A stretch of DNA of 64,000 nucleotides from an uncultured Ruminiclostridium sp. (lineage in GTDB: Bacteria > Bacillota > Clostridia > Oscillospirales > Ruminococcaceae). Location of the stretch: contig CAKSTB010000002.1 in assembly GCA_934490165.1 (NCBI GenBank), forward strand, positions 62,001-126,000, in the 5' to 3' direction. Below are positions 33,956 through 42,189 of the stretch, in pieces (the first letter of the stretch is position 1; every line of letters begins with the position of its first letter). The notes beneath the pieces were generated by a model, which worked only from the letters and a program-made list of their open reading frames with translations, did not search any database and was not told the origin of the DNA. Made by a program: the position numbers and the translations under genes.

Positions 33956-35209
33956 ATGAGCATTATAAGAGATGAGAGCCTGTGGGAAAGCGGCGAAACC
34001 AAGATAAACTGGGTAAAGGCGAATATGCCGTTACTGCGCGGCATCGAAGAAGAATTTGCGGTATCAAAGCCGTTTGCGGGACTTAAGGTTGCGCTTTCGG
34101 TTCACCTTGAAGCAAAGACAGCTTACCTTTGCCGTGTAATGGCGGCAGGCGGCGCAGAGATGTATATCACCGGCAGTAACCCGCTGTCAACGCAGGACGA
34201 TGTTGCGGCGGCGCTTGTACACAGCGGACTTAACGTATTCGCATGGCACGGCGCTACTGCGGAGGAATATCACGCGCATACGGCGGAGGTTATAAAGATC
34301 GCTCCCAATGTCATCATTGATGACGGCGGCGACCTTGTAAACCTTATCCACAATGAATACCCCGACCTTATCCAGAATGTTATCGGCGGCTGTGAGGAAA
34401 CCACAACGGGAATTATCCGCCTTGTGGCTATGGATAAGGCTAAACAGCTCAAGTTCCCGATGATGCTTGTAAATGACGCAGACTGCAAGCATCTGTTCGA
34501 TAACCGCTACGGCACGGGTCAGTCGGTATGGGACGGCATAAACCGCACAACAAATCTGATCGTTGCGGGAAAGAACGTTGTTGTAGCAGGCTACGGCTGG
34601 TGCGGCAAGGGCGTTGCGATGAGGGCTAAGGGTCTTGGCGCATCGGTAATAGTAACCGAGATAAACCCGATAAAGGCGATGGAAGCCGTTATGGACGGAT
34701 TCAAGGTTATGCCTATGGTTGAGGCGGCTAAGATAGGCGACTTCTTTGTAACGGTAACAGGCTGTAACGATGTTATCGGAGAAAAGGCATTCCTTAATAT
34801 GAAGGACGGGGCTATCCTTTCAAACGCAGGTCACTTTGACGTTGAGGTAAACGTTGCAAAGCTTAAGGAAATGGCTGTAGAAACAGGCGTTGCAAGAAAC
34901 AACATTCAGTACTACAAGCTGGCTAACGGCAACAGGATAAACGTTATCGCAGAAGGCAGACTTGTAAACCTTGCCGCAGGCGACGGTCACCCGGCAGAAA
35001 TAATGGATATGAGCTTTGCTATACAGGCTCTTTCCGCCGCTTATCTTGTAAAGAACAAGGACAAGCTGAAAGCAGGCGAAAAGATGACGGTAAACGTTCC
35101 TGCCGAGGTCGACAAGGAGGTTGCCGAGAGAAAGCTCAGATATTGGGGCATTACGATTGATAAGCTGACAGAGGAACAGGAAAAGTACCTCGGCAGCTGG
35201 GAAGTGTAA
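33956..35209 (+). CDS. ahcY: adenosylhomocysteinase-family protein (possibly S-inosylhomocysteine hydrolase)
   Basis: 417 residues after GGAAAGGAAAAG. Substrate-domain motifs SVHLEAKTAYL and DDGGDLVNLIH and the NAD-binding VVAGYGWCGKGVAMRAKG are present. The product lacks the roughly 40-residue insertion of eukaryotic/proteobacterial enzymes and is of the shorter archaeal/Thermotoga type. The family reversibly hydrolyses SAH to homocysteine and adenosine with tightly bound NAD+. Pairing with a deaminase gene resembles the Methanocaldococcus route, in which SAH is first deaminated and S-inosylhomocysteine is then cleaved. The symbol reflects the family; the substrate is inferred. Confidence 0.85.
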   Translation: MSIIRDESLWESGETKINWVKANMPLLRGIEEEFAVSKPFAGLKVALSVHLEAKTAYLCRVMAAGGAEMYITGSNPLSTQDDVAAALVHSGLNVFAWHGATAEEYHAHTAEVIKIAPNVIIDDGGDLVNLIHNEYPDLIQNVIGGCEETTTGIIRLVAMDKAKQLKFPMMLVNDADCKHLFDNRYGTGQSVWDGINRTTNLIVAGKNVVVAGYGWCGKGVAMRAKGLGASVIVTEINPIKAMEAVMDGFKVMPMVEAAKIGDFFVTVTGCNDVIGEKAFLNMKDGAILSNAGHFDVEVNVAKLKEMAVETGVARNNIQYYKLANGNRINVIAEGRLVNLAAGDGHPAEIMDMSFAIQALSAAYLVKNKDKLKAGEKMTVNVPAEVDKEVAERKLRYWGITIDKLTEEQEKYLGSWEV

Positions 35210-35228
35210 TTCATATAACGATTTTAAT

Positions 35229-35301
35229 GGGTTGTGACACAACCCGAAAATGAAAAAGTGAGTCGAAGCGCAAAGGATAGTGCGCTCGGCTCACTTTTTT
35301 G
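35229..35301 (+). terminator. Palindrome plus terminator after the SAH operon
   Basis: A perfect 17-base palindrome, GGGTTGTGACACAACCC (35229-35245), is followed by a long stem (AAAAAGTGAG.CGAAGCGCA against TGCGCTCGGCTCACTTTTT) at 35253-35301 ending in a T run. Confidence 0.8.
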
Positions 35302-35816
35302 TATGGTTTGCTCCTATTATATTGCTTTAGTAATTAACAATGATAGCAGGCTACCGATAGTTCTATTTGTCGGATAGCACTTCTCGGGTTCGCTATTCAA
35401 ATTGATAACGTTGCTGCTATGAACGAGGGAGACAACCCAAGGGGAGAGAGGAAGGCGCTCCAAAGGCGCTTTCCCCTCTCCCCTTAGGTTTTCTCCCTCG
35501 TGGCTCCCTCTTTCCTGACCTCTCTCCTCTTCTGCCATAATGGGGTGTTGGCGATAAGACACACAAACGATTGCGTTTAAAAAGCCGCTGTAAGCGGGAC
35601 GCTGACGCTCTGTTCGACCCGGGGGACTGTACAGATATCTCAGGATAGTGCGTTTTTGGAAATTTCGGTGACAGTGCAGTTGCACTGATTTACTCACTAA
35701 ATTATTAACACCTTATCGGCACGGAAACTGTTTTCAGCGTTGTTGGCTATATGTTTATTGCTATGACTTTTTTACAATATGTTGCACTGCAATTTCAATG
35801 AAATTTTTATAAACTG
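35302..35816. repeat. Gene-free region with a long nested inverted repeat
   Basis: No supported gene. Outer arms CGAGGGAGA (35424-35432) and TCTCCCTCG (35492-35500) enclose AAGGGGAGAG (35439-35448) and CTCTCCCCTT (35476-35485), which enclose a GCGC hairpin. Further right are a CCGCT-TAC-AGCGG stem (around 35589) with T5 on the minus side, and the CAGTGCA..TGCACTG dyad near 35672-35687. A minus-strand frame of 126 codons crosses these palindromes and is probably spurious. The region could encode a structured RNA or be a defunct mobile element. Confidence 0.5.
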
Positions 35817-35856
35817 AGAAGCTGTGATGAAATTTTTGCATTTCGTCACAGCTTCT
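35817..35856 (-). terminator. Hairpin downstream of the P-loop gene
   Basis: Arms AGAAGCTGTGA (35817-35827) and TCACAGCTTCT (35846-35856) extend inward to GAAAT/ATTTC. There is no strong T run, so efficiency is uncertain. Confidence 0.6.
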
Positions 35857-35868
35857 TCTTATATCCTG

Positions 35869-36360
35869 TTATCCGAGCTTTTCAATAAACTTATCTGCCT
35901 GCTCTCTTGTACGGAAAACGACTATCTCCCTGCCATTTTCGTATTTCTCAAGCAGTCTGTATATTTCGGGGAGCTGATTTGTACGGAAGCTTTCGATCCA
36001 CTGTCTGAACCCGGGGTCAAGCTCATTTTCAAACCACGGCATATCCTCACGCCTTTTGCCTATGCGTGACAATGCGCCTCCTATGCAGGTTTCAGTCGGC
36101 AAGTCAAACAGGAATACAGTATCGCAAGCCTTTATCCTTGTTTCAAGAGTGCGCTGATAGTTGCCGTCAATTATCCAGCTGTCACGGGATATTATACTAA
36201 TGAGCTTTTCGTCAAACTCTTCCCGTGAAATGTTCGTACCGTCGGGCTTATGCCATATCATATCAAGATAGAACAGCGGTGATCCTGTTACGTCACGGAG
36301 CTTTCTTGAAAACACGCTTTTTCCCGAACCCGAACAGCCTATTACTACTACCCTTTTCAT
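35869..36360 (-). CDS. adenylate-kinase-like P-loop NTPase (FlaR/topology-modulation type)
   Basis: 163 residues. The P-loop GCSGSGKS spans residues 8-15. The body (LFYLDMIWHKPDGT, SWIIDGNYQRTLETRIKACDTVFLFDLP) is typical of small AAA/adenylate-kinase-related proteins annotated as DNA topology modulation FlaR-related; no firm activity is known. The start is 3 bases past the stop of the flavin reductase gene, so the two are probably cotranscribed. Confidence 0.8.
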   Translation of the reverse strand: MKRVVVIGCSGSGKSVFSRKLRDVTGSPLFYLDMIWHKPDGTNISREEFDEKLISIISRDSWIIDGNYQRTLETRIKACDTVFLFDLPTETCIGGALSRIGKRREDMPWFENELDPGFRQWIESFRTNQLPEIYRLLEKYENGREIVVFRTREQADKFIEKLG

Positions 36361-36363
36361 CAG

Positions 36364-36864
36364 TTATTCACTTACAAGCACTTTTACTATCTCGCCGACA
36401 TACATCTCATGAAAATCGCCTGCGGCATAGCACTTTTCGATAAGCGACTTGTCAATAAACGACTCGGGGGTCATGGGCTGTCTGTACAACTTCTTGCAGA
36501 CAAGCACGAGCTTTGCCTGCTCTATATAAGCGTAATCGTCCGTTGCAGTGCCTGTAAGCCCGGTCTTTGCAAGCTTATCCTCATCTCTGCCAGAATGTGA
36601 GCCGATGTAGCTTAAAGCCTCTCTGTGTCCGTCGGGGAGAAATGATAATGTGTAATAGTCGTTCTTATCCACAAATTCCTTTGTGTATCTCTGAGGGCGG
36701 ATATATACTACTGTCGTGGGCTTGTTCCACAGCTCACCCATCTGTCCCCAGCTTACTGTCATTGTATTATAGCCGTCCTTGTTTCCTGCCGTCAGCAGTG
36801 CCCACTCCTTGCCGATAAGCGTGGAGGGATTGACTTTCAGTTCTTCAACAGATATTTCTTTCAT
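36364..36864 (-). CDS. flavin reductase-like FMN-binding split-barrel protein
   Basis: 166 residues. GYNTMTVSWGQMGELWNKPTTVVYIRPQRYTKEF is the FMN-binding split-barrel core of flavoredoxin/flavin-reductase-like proteins of anaerobes; SLPDGHREALSYIGSHSGRDEDK and FHEMYVGEIV follow. It is likely an FMN-binding electron-transfer or NAD(P)H:flavin oxidoreductase. GAAAGGAATT precedes the ATG. It is first in a two-gene operon. Confidence 0.82.
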   Translation of the reverse strand: MKEISVEELKVNPSTLIGKEWALLTAGNKDGYNTMTVSWGQMGELWNKPTTVVYIRPQRYTKEFVDKNDYYTLSFLPDGHREALSYIGSHSGRDEDKLAKTGLTGTATDDYAYIEQAKLVLVCKKLYRQPMTPESFIDKSLIEKCYAAGDFHEMYVGEIVKVLVSE

Positions 36865-36973
36865 AAACGTAATTCCTTTCTGATTTGAGTTATACTTATT
36901 TTAACATTTTTCCGCTCGGATGTAAAGCAATATCTTATCTTCAGACAAACCGTTAAAAAGTTGCATCATGCTT

Positions 36974-37066
36974 AAAAGGGGTTTGGGGCATAGCCCCAAG
37001 CGGGGTGAGGGCGGCAGCCCCACACTCAGCCCCTTCCCACGGGGAAGGGGTTTGGGGTTAGGGATT
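36974..37066 (+). repeat. Dispersed G-rich repeat, copy 1
   Basis: About 93 bases of AAGGGGTTTGGGGC...CCCCAAGCGGGGTGAGGGC GGCAGCCCCACA-type sequence with several nested hairpins. The same sequence occurs in reverse orientation at 46028-46121, and fragments occur near 37217-37265 and 61780-61805. Confidence 0.8.
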
Positions 37067-37169
37067 GAAAATTTGCACTTCGCTATAAAATTGTTTTATC
37101 TTCAAATATAAGCCTCTTAAACTTTACATTCTGCCACAAAAAACCGTGATTTTCACCCGAAAATTTTAC

Positions 37170-37265
37170 TTGCATTTTTCCCCGTATTATACTATAATTA
37201 AATTTGTGTGTTAAGCACACCGTTGAAAACCAAACGGGGTTGAGGGGCGGCAGCCCCCGTTAATC
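37170..37265 (+). promoter_or_regulatory. Promoter-like sequence followed by hairpins (possible small RNA)
   Basis: TTGCAT (37170-37175), 17 bases, TATAAT (37193-37198), then GTGTG..CACAC and AACGGGG...CCCCCGTT hairpins without an ORF. No clear T run ends it. A noncoding transcript is possible but unproven. Confidence 0.3.
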
Positions 37266-37341
37266 CCGCACCATTATCCCAAAAACCGCATACACTGAAC
37301 TATACCTCCAAAAAAATTTTTAATAAAATACCCTTAACCTA

Positions 37342-37370
37342 TTGACAAAGTAGGTTTTAGGTAGTATAAT
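37342..37370 (+). promoter_or_regulatory. Promoter of the cysteine transporter operon
   Basis: TTGACA (37342-37347), 17 bases, TATAAT (37365-37370). Both are consensus. A CATCGG...CCGATG hairpin (37376-37394) starts the leader. Confidence 0.88.
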
Positions 37371-37430
37371 AGCATCATCGGAACAAAACCGATGAGCATA
37401 TTTGCTATATTAAAAATCGGAGGAAATTCA

Positions 37431-37541
37431 ATGTACGCTACTATTTCATCAACGCACAACAGAATAATGTGTTGCTGTATCAGCTCCCGGACAAGTAGAA
37501 TGGCATTTGGGTGCAGCGGCATTGTTGTCATACAGCCGTAA
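37431..37541 (+). CDS. Cys-rich leader peptide of a transcription attenuator
   Basis: 36 codons. An AUG at 37431 follows CGGAGGA. The product is MYATISSTHNRIMCCCISSR followed by 16 more residues; codons 14-16 (37470-37478) are three adjacent Cys codons (TGT TGC TGT), with a further Cys at 37512. Immediately after the Cys run lies the antiterminator arm (37483-37494). The peptide lies between a consensus promoter and a cysteine-type ABC importer, so ribosome stalling for lack of Cys-tRNA is its likely function. It is too small to have been predicted by length alone. Confidence 0.8.
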   Translation: MYATISSTHNRIMCCCISSRTSRMAFGCSGIVVIQP

Positions 37542-37597
37542 AAGCACTGCGGCGACTGTCATTTGTCCGGGAGCGTAACAGCCCCGGCTTTTATTTT
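37483..37597 (+). promoter_or_regulatory. Antiterminator/terminator switch (cysteine attenuator)
   Basis: Arm 1, GCTCCCGGACAA (37483-37494), is a perfect 12-bp complement of arm 2, TTGTCCGGGAGC (37563-37574). Arm 2 can instead pair its CCGGGAGC (37567-37574) with GCCCCGG (37581-37587), forming an intrinsic terminator followed by CTTTTATTTT. The two structures exclude each other. Arm 1 begins 4 bases after the Cys codons. Confidence 0.82.
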
Positions 37598-37632
37598 GCC
37601 GTCGGCTCAGTAAATTGAAAGGATGTGACGGT

Positions 37633-38292
37633 ATGGATCTTAACGCTATCGCTGAGTACCTGCCGCTGTTCGGGGAAGCCGCACTGCTTACTGTAAAGCT
37701 CGGTATTCTTGGAATAATATTCTCGATCATCATAGGGCTTATATGCGCAGTGGTTCAGTACTACAAGGTACCGGTTATCCGCCGTATAGTTTCCGTCTAC
37801 ATTGAAATCAGCCGCAATACACCGCTTTTAGTACAGCTTTTTTTCATCTATTACGGACTGCCTAAAGTCGGCATACCGACCGACGCCGAAACCTGCGGTA
37901 TCGCAGGACTTGCCTTCCTCGGAGGAAGCTACATGGCGGAGGCTTTCAGGAGCGGACTTGAATCGGTAGACAAGATACAGACAGAAAGCGCCTATTCTCT
38001 CGGAATGAACAAAATGCAGGCAATGCGTTATGTGATACTTCCGCAGGCGATGTCGGTAAGTATCCCGGCGTTTGTCGCAAACGTGATATTTCTTATGAAA
38101 GAAACGAGCGTGTTCAGTGCGATAAGCCTGCTTGACCTTATGTTTATGGCTAAGGATCTTATGGGAATGTACAACGATACCACCGAGGCTCTGTGCCTGC
38201 TGGTCGGCTTCTATCTCATAATACTTCTTCCGATCTCAATTGTCGGAACGATAGTTGAAAGGAGGGTGCGCCGTGCAGGATTTGGCAGTTAA
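37633..38292 (+). CDS. amino-acid ABC transporter permease (cysteine/cystine type)
   Basis: 219 residues from the ATG at 37633 (AAAGGATGTGACGGT upstream; the TTG at 37615 lies before that site). A polar amino acid permease of the HisM/TcyB family, with about five membrane helices and an EAA loop: ESAYSLGMNKMQAMRYVILPQAMSV. SRNTPLLVQLFFIYYGLP is the family N-terminal signature. It would pair with the next gene as a heterodimer. Confidence 0.88.
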   Translation: MDLNAIAEYLPLFGEAALLTVKLGILGIIFSIIIGLICAVVQYYKVPVIRRIVSVYIEISRNTPLLVQLFFIYYGLPKVGIPTDAETCGIAGLAFLGGSYMAEAFRSGLESVDKIQTESAYSLGMNKMQAMRYVILPQAMSVSIPAFVANVIFLMKETSVFSAISLLDLMFMAKDLMGMYNDTTEALCLLVGFYLIILLPISIVGTIVERRVRRAGFGS

Positions 38293-38959
38293 TCTCGGAA
38301 TAGACGTTCTGTTCAAGGGTACGAACTTCATAAGACTTCTCGGAGGACTTTGGACGGCACTCTGGATAAGCCTTGTATCAGTCGCGATAAGCATACCGCT
38401 CGGCATCGGAATGGGCGTACTTATGACAAAGAAGAACAGGATATTGAAAGCCGTTCTTCGTGTGTATCTTGAATTTATAAGAATAATGCCACAGCTCGTA
38501 CTTCTTTTCATAATGTTCTTCGGAACAACAAGGGCTTTCGGCTGGGATCTTTCGGGTGAAGCGGCATCTGTAATAGTATTCGTATTATGGGGCACTGCCG
38601 AAATGGGCGACCTTGTGAGAGGCGCACTTATCTCAATACCGAAGCATCAGTATGAAAGCAGTGAGGCTCTCGGACTTACGAATACGCAGACCTATCTTTA
38701 TGTTATCATACCGCAGACGATAAGACGGCTCATACCGCTTTCGATAAACCTGATAACAAGAATGATAAAGACAACAAGCCTTATACTTATGATAGGTGTT
38801 GTAGAAGTCCTGAAGGTCGCACAGCAGATAATAGAAGCTAACAGAATGACAAGTCCGAACGGTGCGTTCGGTGTGTATCTGACGGTATTCCTGCTATACT
38901 TCATCGCCTGCTGGCCGATAAGTATGCTTGCGAAATACCTTGAAAAGAAATGGAGCTAA
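38273..38959 (+). CDS. amino-acid ABC transporter permease, second subunit
   Basis: 228 residues from a GTG at 38273, which follows AAAGGAGGG; it overlaps the first permease by 20 bases. Same family: FIRIMPQLVLLFIMFFG and the EAA loop SSEALGLTNTQTYLYVIIPQTIRR. About five membrane helices. The overlap suggests translational coupling and a 1:1 heterodimer. Confidence 0.88.
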   Translation: MQDLAVNLGIDVLFKGTNFIRLLGGLWTALWISLVSVAISIPLGIGMGVLMTKKNRILKAVLRVYLEFIRIMPQLVLLFIMFFGTTRAFGWDLSGEAASVIVFVLWGTAEMGDLVRGALISIPKHQYESSEALGLTNTQTYLYVIIPQTIRRLIPLSINLITRMIKTTSLILMIGVVEVLKVAQQIIEANRMTSPNGAFGVYLTVFLLYFIACWPISMLAKYLEKKWS

Positions 38960-38964
38960 AGCGT

Positions 38965-39735
38965 ATGGCAGATGCATTATTAACAATAGACAACGTTGTA
39001 AAGCGTTTTGATAACACAACGATACTTGACGGTATCAGCTTTTCCGTCAAAAAGAGCGAGGTCATAGTAATAGTAGGACCGAGCGGCTGCGGAAAGTCAA
39101 CTCTTCTGCGCTGTGTAAACGCGCTTGAGCCGATACAGGACGGTAAGATAACGCTTGACGGCGATGTTATTGAAAGAAACAGCAAGACGCTTCCTCTTTT
39201 AAGACAGCGTATAGGAATGGTATTCCAGAGCTACGACCTGTTCCCTCACCTGACGGTGCTTGACAATGTTCTTCTTGCACCTTGCAAGGTACAGAAAAGG
39301 GATAAGGAAGAGGTAAGGCAGGAGGCAATGTCACTGCTCGAAAGAGTGGGACTGAAAGAAAAGGCTAAAAGCTACCCCAGAGAGCTTTCAGGCGGTCAGA
39401 AGCAGCGTGTGGCTATCGTCCGTGCGCTTTGTATGCACCCCGAAATACTGCTCTTTGACGAGGTAACTGCGGCACTTGACCCGGAAATGGTTCGTGAAGT
39501 ACTTGACGTTATGCTGGATCTTGCAAAGCAGGGTCGCACAATGCTGATAGTGACCCACGAGATGCAGTTCGCCAGAGCGATAGCAGACAGAATAATATTC
39601 CTCGACAACGGAAAGATCGTTGAAGAGGCAACGCCCGATGAATTCTTCGATCACCCGAAGACAGAAAGGGCAAAACAATTCCTCAACACATTTGAGTTCG
39701 ACTCGGTAAGAGCAATGAAAGAACTCACAGAATAA
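38965..39735 (+). CDS. amino-acid ABC transporter ATP-binding protein
   Basis: 256 residues from the ATG at 38965 (GGAGC site); the ATG at 38950 lies inside the end of the previous gene. Walker A is GPSGCGKST, the Q-loop is VFQSYDLF, the signature is LSGGQKQR, Walker B is ILLFDEVTAALD, and the switch His is in VTHEM. A GlnQ/TcyC-type ATPase that powers the importer. Confidence 0.92.
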   Translation: MADALLTIDNVVKRFDNTTILDGISFSVKKSEVIVIVGPSGCGKSTLLRCVNALEPIQDGKITLDGDVIERNSKTLPLLRQRIGMVFQSYDLFPHLTVLDNVLLAPCKVQKRDKEEVRQEAMSLLERVGLKEKAKSYPRELSGGQKQRVAIVRALCMHPEILLFDEVTAALDPEMVREVLDVMLDLAKQGRTMLIVTHEMQFARAIADRIIFLDNGKIVEEATPDEFFDHPKTERAKQFLNTFEFDSVRAMKELTE

Positions 39736-39763
39736 AGAGAGATATTTAAAGGAGATAATCACA

Positions 39764-40657
39764 ATGAAAAAGTTAAACTTCAAGAAACTGATAGCACTCG
39801 GTCTTACAGCAGCTGCGGCAGTAGCATCATTTACAGCGTGCAGTTCGAACACAGCTGAAAGCGGCGCGGCAAGCGCAGGCGACAACACAGGCTCAAAGGT
39901 ATACCGTACACTTGACGAGATAAAGGCAAGCGGTAAGATAAACATCGGCGTATTCTCAGACAAGAACCCCTTTGGCTATGTAGATGAGAACGGCGAATAT
40001 CAGGGCTATGACATATACTTCGGCAACAGACTCGGTAAGGATCTCGGTGTTGAGATAAACTACGTTTCAACAGAAGCCGCTAACCGTGTTGAATATCTTG
40101 AAACAGGCAAGGTTGATATTATCCTCGCTAACTTCACAGTAACAGAAGAAAGAGCCGAAAAGGTCGACTTTGCGCTTCCTTATATGAACGTTGCACTCGG
40201 TGTTGTTTCACCCGACAGCAATGTTATCACATCGCTTGACAACTGGAAGGCTGAGGACAAGATGATCGTTATCTCGGGTACAACGGCTGAGCTTTACCTC
40301 ACAAAGAACTACCCCGACATCAAGCTCCAGAAGTATGATTCGTACGCTACGGCAAAGAGCGCTATAGAAAACGGCAACGGTGTTGCATGGGCTAACGACA
40401 ACACAGAGGTTATCGCATTTGCAAAGCAGAACAAAGGCTATACTGTAGGTATTGACTCACTCGGCAGCCAGGATACTATCGCTCCCGCAGTTTCAAAGGG
40501 CAACGAAACGCTCCTTAACTGGATCAACGACGAGATCAAGACTCTCGGCAAGGAGAACTTCTTCCACGCAGACTATGACGCTACTCTTACTGACACATAC
40601 GGTGCAGACTACAAGGAAACACTCGTTGTAGAGGGCGGCGAAGTAAAGAAAAGCTGA
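39764..40657 (+). CDS. cysteine/cystine-binding lipoprotein of the ABC importer
   Basis: 297 residues. A lipoprotein signal with lipobox FTAC (C26) leads to a family 3 solute-binding domain. Several stretches (GVFSDKNPFGYVDENGEYQG, STEAANRVEYLETGKVDIIL, ANFTVTEERAEKVDFA) closely resemble the Campylobacter cysteine-binding protein CjaA. This fits the Cys codons in the upstream leader. A LspA-processed lipoprotein on the outer face of the membrane. Confidence 0.88.
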   Translation: MKKLNFKKLIALGLTAAAAVASFTACSSNTAESGAASAGDNTGSKVYRTLDEIKASGKINIGVFSDKNPFGYVDENGEYQGYDIYFGNRLGKDLGVEINYVSTEAANRVEYLETGKVDIILANFTVTEERAEKVDFALPYMNVALGVVSPDSNVITSLDNWKAEDKMIVISGTTAELYLTKNYPDIKLQKYDSYATAKSAIENGNGVAWANDNTEVIAFAKQNKGYTVGIDSLGSQDTIAPAVSKGNETLLNWINDEIKTLGKENFFHADYDATLTDTYGADYKETLVVEGGEVKKS

Positions 40658-40682
40658 GAATAAAGATATATAAATACAGTTT

Positions 40683-40712
40683 ATGAGGAGCCGAAAAGCT
40701 CCTCATAAAAAC
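40683..40712 (+). terminator. Hairpin after the transporter operon
   Basis: ATGAGGAGC (40683-40691) and GCTCCTCAT (40698-40706) form a 9-bp stem. No T run follows on the plus strand, so termination may be partial and the SGNH gene may be read through. Confidence 0.55.
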
Positions 40713-40732
40713 TTTAAGTGCAGGTGAGAACA

Positions 40733-41371
40733 ATGAAAAGGATACTTTGCTTCGGCGACTCGAATACATGGGGGCTTATTCCCGGTACAAACAGAAGGTT
40801 TGCCGACGGTGTGCGCTGGACAAGCATTTTAAGAAACGACCTTGAGCAAAGCGGTTATGAGATAATCGAAGAGGGTCTTTGCGGAAGAACAACGATATTT
40901 GAAGACCCCGACAGGATAGGCAGAGCGGGCGATAAGCTGCTCCCCGTATTCTTGGAAAGTCACGCTCCGCTTGATATGGTCGTGATAATGCTTGGTACTA
41001 ACGACTGCAAGCCCGTTTACAATGCGGACGCAGAAACGATTGCGCACGGTGCGGAGCGCCTTATCGAGCAGGTAAGAGCGTATGCGGGCAACTGCCGTAT
41101 CCTGCTCATTTCACCTATTGAACTCGGCGACGATGTATGGCAGGAAAAATACGATCCGCAGTTTGACGCAGGCTCACCCGCCATTTCCCGCGGACTGAAA
41201 ACATCTTTTGCAAGGGTTGCAAGAAAGCACGGCACAGAACTCCTTGCCGCTTCCGACCACGCAAAACCCAGCAGGATAGACTGCGAACACCTTGACGAAA
41301 ACGGACACAATGCGCTTGCCCGTGCAGTCGAGGACAAGATACTCAGCATTTACGGAAGGGCGGCTTCATAA
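40733..41371 (+). CDS. SGNH/GDSL-family hydrolase
   Basis: 212 residues from the ATG at 40733 (AGGTGAGAAC upstream). Block I is CFGDSNTWG with nucleophile S10; block III is MLGTNDCK; the catalytic Asp-His pair lies in DCEHLDENGHNAL. A cytosolic arylesterase/acyl-hydrolase-like enzyme without a signal peptide; the substrate is unknown. Confidence 0.85.
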   Translation: MKRILCFGDSNTWGLIPGTNRRFADGVRWTSILRNDLEQSGYEIIEEGLCGRTTIFEDPDRIGRAGDKLLPVFLESHAPLDMVVIMLGTNDCKPVYNADAETIAHGAERLIEQVRAYAGNCRILLISPIELGDDVWQEKYDPQFDAGSPAISRGLKTSFARVARKHGTELLAASDHAKPSRIDCEHLDENGHNALARAVEDKILSIYGRAAS

Positions 41372-41376
41372 ACCAA

Positions 41377-42189
41377 ATGACTAAAAAGCAACTTATCAGA
41401 CACTCTTTCATCAAGAGTCTGCCTGTACTGTGCAGTTATCTGTTCTTAGGTATGGCATACGGCATGATGATGGCGGAGGCGGGATATCAATGGTACTACT
41501 CGCTGTTCTCCTGTCTGTTCCTTTACTCGGGAACGTGCCAGTTCTTACTTATAACATTTTTCAGCAGCGGAGCGTCACTACTTACGGTGGCGCTCACTGT
41601 TCTGCTTGTAAACAGCAGGCAGAGCTTCTACAGTCTTACATTCCTGAAGGATTTTAACGCTATGGGAAAGCGTAAGCTGTATATGATACATTCGATGACC
41701 GATGAAACCTATGCGGTAAACACTACACTCGACTATATGCCGGATGACGACAAGCACAGCACCATGTTCGGCGTTGCGCTTTTCAGTCATTTCTACTGGA
41801 CGTTCTTTTCGGTACTCGGAAGCGTTATCGGGCAGCTGCTCCCGTTTCAGCTTGAGGGCGTTGACTTTTGTATGACGGCACTGTTCGTCATTATCTTTAT
41901 CGACAAGTGGGAGCACGCCGACCGGCATTCCCCTGCGCTTATCGGTCTTGGAGTAGGCGTGCTGTGCCTGCTGATCTTCGGTCAGAACAGCTTTATGCTC
42001 CCTGCCCTGCTATTATCCACAGCGCTTTTACTGCTGATAACCAATACGGATTTCGGCAAGAAGAAAGGCAAGAAGGATAAAGACGCAGACGGCGAAAACG
42101 CCGAAAACAAAACCGATAGCAAGACAATAGAAGTTGTTACCTCTCCGGAAGATATTATCACCGATGAAAAGGAGGATAAGACGATATGA
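41377..42189 (+). CDS. azlC: AzlC-family branched-chain amino acid exporter subunit
   Basis: 270 residues, starting 5 bases past the hydrolase stop. About six membrane helices; LLVNSRQSFYSLTFLKDFNAMGKRKLYMIHSMTDETYAV is the AzlC signature. The cytosolic C-terminal 50 residues are highly charged (KKGKKDKDADGENAENKTD) and not part of the usual domain. With AzlD it exports branched-chain amino acids or analogues. ATGA overlap with azlD. Confidence 0.88.
   Translation: MTKKQLIRHSFIKSLPVLCSYLFLGMAYGMMMAEAGYQWYYSLFSCLFLYSGTCQFLLITFFSSGASLLTVALTVLLVNSRQSFYSLTFLKDFNAMGKRKLYMIHSMTDETYAVNTTLDYMPDDDKHSTMFGVALFSHFYWTFFSVLGSVIGQLLPFQLEGVDFCMTALFVIIFIDKWEHADRHSPALIGLGVGVLCLLIFGQNSFMLPALLLSTALLLLITNTDFGKKKGKKDKDADGENAENKTDSKTIEVVTSPEDIITDEKEDKTI

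Noticed and set aside
34000..35209. Single-enzyme adenosylhomocysteinase with no link to the deaminase
   Set aside because: Not excluded biochemically, but the two-gene operon and absence of any other partner make the linked reading more likely, so it is kept only as the alternative.
35317..35697. 126-codon minus-strand ORF
   Set aside because: It crosses long palindromes, has an odd composition and no ribosome site; better explained as chance reading of an inverted repeat.
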